This document shows positions 60,132 through 62,895 of a stretch of DNA of 62,895 nt, piece by piece. Source of the DNA: Caulobacteraceae bacterium (GTDB lineage: Bacteria > Pseudomonadota > Alphaproteobacteria > Caulobacterales > Caulobacteraceae); assembly GCA_947475465.1 (NCBI GenBank), contig CANJLK010000014.1:1-62895 (forward strand), written 5' to 3'. A program made the position numbers and the translations under genes. The stretch's first letter is position 1, and the number at the start of each line of letters is the position of its first letter. Under the pieces are notes generated by a model. The model saw nothing but the letters and a program-made list of their open reading frames with translations, had not been told where the DNA came from and ran no database searches.

Positions 60132-60440
60132 TCAGCGTTGACTGGGCCTGACGCCCTCTGAGGCCTCGGCCGAGGCGCGCATCACGAAGCCGATAATGAT
60201 CGCGATCGCCTCGTAGAGTTCCGGAGGAATCGCGGTCTCCAGCTCGACGTGGGAAAGGGCCTCCGCGAGCGGTGCGTTCTCTTCCAGCGGAACCCCGTGG
60301 GCCTGGGCGGTCTCGATGATCCTGCGGCCCAGTTCGCCGCGGCCCATCGCCACGACGGTCGGCGCGCGCGCGCCATCATAGTTCAGGGCGACGGCCAGCG
60401 GTCTCTTGGCGGGCGGCATTTCAGGCGCGGCGGCGCTCAT
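60132..60440 (-). CDS. Orphan FlhB C-terminal-domain homologue
   Basis: A 102-residue soluble protein matching only the cytoplasmic C-terminal domain of the flagellar export gate protein FlhB/YscU: RPLAVALNYDGARAPTVVAMG, GRRIIETAQAHGVPLEENAPLAEAL and ELETAIPPELYEAIAIIIGF. The autocleavage NPTH motif is replaced by NYDG, so it is not self-cleaving. Such orphan FlhB-like proteins can substitute for the FlhB C-domain in substrate switching. It is coupled (ATGA) to the FliK-like gene upstream. Confidence 0.88.
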   Translation of the reverse strand: MSAAAPEMPPAKRPLAVALNYDGARAPTVVAMGRGELGRRIIETAQAHGVPLEENAPLAEALSHVELETAIPPELYEAIAIIIGFVMRASAEASEGVRPSQR

Positions 60441-61978
60441 GTAGAGGCGTCCAGGAAGCGGCCGGGCTTCGCGACAGCCTGGCTGGGCGCGCCGGTCTGG
60501 AAGCGAATGTCCGCCTGTAGGGCGCGGGACAGTTCACCGCCCAGGCTTTGGAGCGGCGCCAGGCTGGCGGGTCGCTCCGCCCACACATTGACCGTGGCGC
60601 GGCCGCCGCCCGCATGCAGATGCACATGCAGCGGTCCCAGCGGCTCCGTGTCGATGGAAAACCGCACCCGCCAGCCGCCCGGGTCGTCCAGGTTCGATGA
60701 GTGTGCGGTGTCCCGCTCGATCTCGAACTGGGCGACGGCGGCGCCCTGGGGCGTCGCCAGCGGCAACTCGAACATCCAGGCCAGGGCCGCGTCCTGGGGC
60801 AGCGAAGCCAGCTGGTGCAGGGTCTGGCGCGCCACCGTCTGGTCGATACCGCGGGTCAGCGCCTCGGTGATGACGCCGATGTCGGCTCGCGCTGGCAGAC
60901 TGGCGCGGGCCGGCGGCTGTCCGGCCGTGGCGGCGTCACGGCTTGGCGGGGCCGCCGGCGCGGCGCGCGGCGCCGGCGGTGGAGTCCTCTCCCTCTCCGG
61001 CGAAACCAGGGCCTGGCGAAGGGCCACAAGCGCCGCCTTGAGCTCCGGCGGAGGCGGGCTCTCGTCCTCTGTCGCTGGCGATGCCTTGGCGGACGGAAAT
61101 TGAGGGCGCGGGTCCGACGGCGCCGCGGGACGGGTCGCGGACGGCTGGACCGTGGACGCCGCGTCGGGCGCAGGCAGACGCGCGAGGACCTGGCCAATGG
61201 TCGTTCTCACCGAAGATGGCAGGGCCGGATTCTCCATTGCCCGGGCCAGGTCGGCGGCCAGCGGCGCCGCGGCGGACGGGCGGACCAGGGCCTGGTCGAT
61301 CCCGCGGATCAGGGCCTGGGCGGTCGGTGGCGATGGGCTCGGGCGGGGCTGGCTTGAGGTTGCCGTCTCCTGCGTCGGGGCGGTCCGCGTCGCGGTCGGT
61401 GGAGGCTGCGGCAGAGAATCTTGCGGAGGCGCGCGCGGGGCCGCGTTCGCCGTCGCCTTGTCCGGCGCGGTCAGGGCCTGGCGCAGGGTCAGAAGCGCTG
61501 CCTTGAGGTCGGGCGGTGGCGCGCTGTCAGCGTCCGCCGCGAGATGAGCCTCCAGGAAGAGGCCGGACTGGGCCACGGCGCGGGCGATGGCCGGGCCCGT
61601 GGGGGCTTGATCCAAGGGGGTCTGGAACGCCAGGATCTGGCGGACCGCCGCCCTGACCGGGGCGGGAAGATCCGGGCTCGCCAGGGCCTGGGCGAGATCA
61701 GCGAACAACGGCGCCATGCTGGCCTGCCGGCCGGCCGCGGTGGCGCGGGCGGAGTCGACGACCTGGGCGATCGAAGCGCCTGCGGGCGCCTGCGGGGTCT
61801 GGGCCTGTGGAGGATTGGCTGGCCCTGTCGGGGTGGCCATGTGGCCGGGCGCGGCGGCCTTCGCGCCCGTCCGGGGGTCGGCGGCGCCCTGCATCATCAT
61901 GGACAGGTCGCGCTCGATGCCGGCGGCGATCTGCGCCCGCACGACCGCCACCAGCGCGGTGAGCTGCGAGGGGTTCAT
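60437..61978 (-). CDS. FliK-like flagellar hook-length control protein
   Basis: The 513-residue protein is mostly Ala/Pro-rich and low in complexity, with a folded C-terminal domain (about 400-495) resembling the FliK Flg_hook domain (WRVRFSIDTEPLGPLHVHLH and WAERPASLAPLQSLGGEL). Two internal duplicated modules are visible: residues 91-174 and 240-329 share DLA(Q/R)A, LP(A/S)(P/S)VR and the PPP(D/E)LKAAL(L/V)(T/A)LRQAL stretch. It should be secreted as a ruler and interact with FlhB. Coupling to the orphan FlhB-domain gene supports the flagellar role. A proline-rich protein of other function cannot be fully excluded. Confidence 0.82.
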   Translation of the reverse strand: MNPSQLTALVAVVRAQIAAGIERDLSMMMQGAADPRTGAKAAAPGHMATPTGPANPPQAQTPQAPAGASIAQVVDSARATAAGRQASMAPLFADLAQALASPDLPAPVRAAVRQILAFQTPLDQAPTGPAIARAVAQSGLFLEAHLAADADSAPPPDLKAALLTLRQALTAPDKATANAAPRAPPQDSLPQPPPTATRTAPTQETATSSQPRPSPSPPTAQALIRGIDQALVRPSAAAPLAADLARAMENPALPSSVRTTIGQVLARLPAPDAASTVQPSATRPAAPSDPRPQFPSAKASPATEDESPPPPELKAALVALRQALVSPERERTPPPAPRAAPAAPPSRDAATAGQPPARASLPARADIGVITEALTRGIDQTVARQTLHQLASLPQDAALAWMFELPLATPQGAAVAQFEIERDTAHSSNLDDPGGWRVRFSIDTEPLGPLHVHLHAGGGRATVNVWAERPASLAPLQSLGGELSRALQADIRFQTGAPSQAVAKPGRFLDAST

Positions 61979-62100
61979 GGCGGGTGCGGACCAAGGCGCG
62001 GCATGATGCGAGGCTAGGCGCGTCAGGTGAAGCCGGCCTTAAGCCAGTTTTCCGCCGTTCGGGTCTTCCGCAGGCGGGCGTTCGGGCGTAGCGTCGCCGC

Positions 62101-62895
<795 letters not shown>

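Overview
The window is a high-GC, gene-dense stretch of alphaproteobacterial chromosome. Gene content points to Caulobacterales, most likely a Phenylobacterium- or Caulobacter-like genome. The indicators are a CheA/CheY cluster with alphaproteobacterial-type receptors, an orphan FlhB C-terminal homologue beside a FliK-like protein, an STN-type TonB receptor with FecI/FecR, a DUF6491 protein, and many ATGA/TGATG translational overlaps. The genus is inferred; there is no rRNA or other marker to settle it. Two real genes are cut by the window ends: a secreted HAF-repeat protein at the left (minus strand) and thiC at the right (plus strand).

Layout. 1-774: HAF-repeat protein built on a 132-bp tandem repeat. 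775-1534: sparse region with one small ORF. 1535-9009: complete type I restriction-modification operon (hsdM-hsdS-hsdR plus a YgjP-type metallopeptidase), probably horizontally acquired. 9484-11023: phytanoyl-CoA dioxygenase-like and SnoaL-like genes. 11046-22955: a chemotaxis/signalling cluster of four transcription units in two divergent pairs. 23015-25964: small conserved genes, an acyl-CoA synthetase and a 2OG-Fe(II) oxygenase. 26006-32876: STN-TonB receptor, two membrane glycosyltransferases, FecI-like sigma and FecR. 33032-36681: small conserved proteins, cysteine synthase, Coq7, DsbB-like and YqaA-like proteins. 36791-41782: homogentisate (tyrosine) catabolism operon ending in its probable MarR regulator. 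42185-44655: feoAB with an iron-box-like palindrome, then tRNA-Leu(CAA). 44781-60125: assorted metabolic, transport and signalling genes. 60132-61978: flagellar export-related pair. 62101-62895: TPP riboswitch and thiC.

The most interesting part is 11-23 kb. One divergent intergenic region (12851-13234) separates a minus-strand operon (cheY, a small CheZ-like protein, a receiver protein ending in a FliM-like peptide, and an unknown helical protein) from a plus-strand operon (cheA, cheW, a soluble triple-PAS receptor). About 9.5 kb away a second divergent region separates cheB-cheR from a small XRE-family regulator. Both regions carry the same 16-bp sequence, part of an ATACAC-N5-GTGTAT inverted repeat, in opposite orientation. 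The XRE gene beside one copy is the obvious candidate regulator, so the cluster looks like a self-contained module with its own switch. CheA has an extra segment between its HPt and dimerisation domains that resembles a truncated globin without the haem histidine, plus a second CheW domain and a degenerate receiver. Together with the soluble PAS receptor, this suggests an intracellular redox, oxygen or energy input rather than a periplasmic ligand. That last step is inference.

Other coordinated sets: hpd, an Ntn-type asparaginase, hmgA, an unknown 90-aa gene, a fumarylacetoacetase and a marR gene are tightly coupled; yqaA, dsbB and coq7 form a minus-strand run; a DGPF protein, an ECF42-type sigma factor and a DoxX-like protein form another; and a D-cysteine desulfhydrase/cysteate lyase-like enzyme overlaps an Asp/Glu racemase-family gene.
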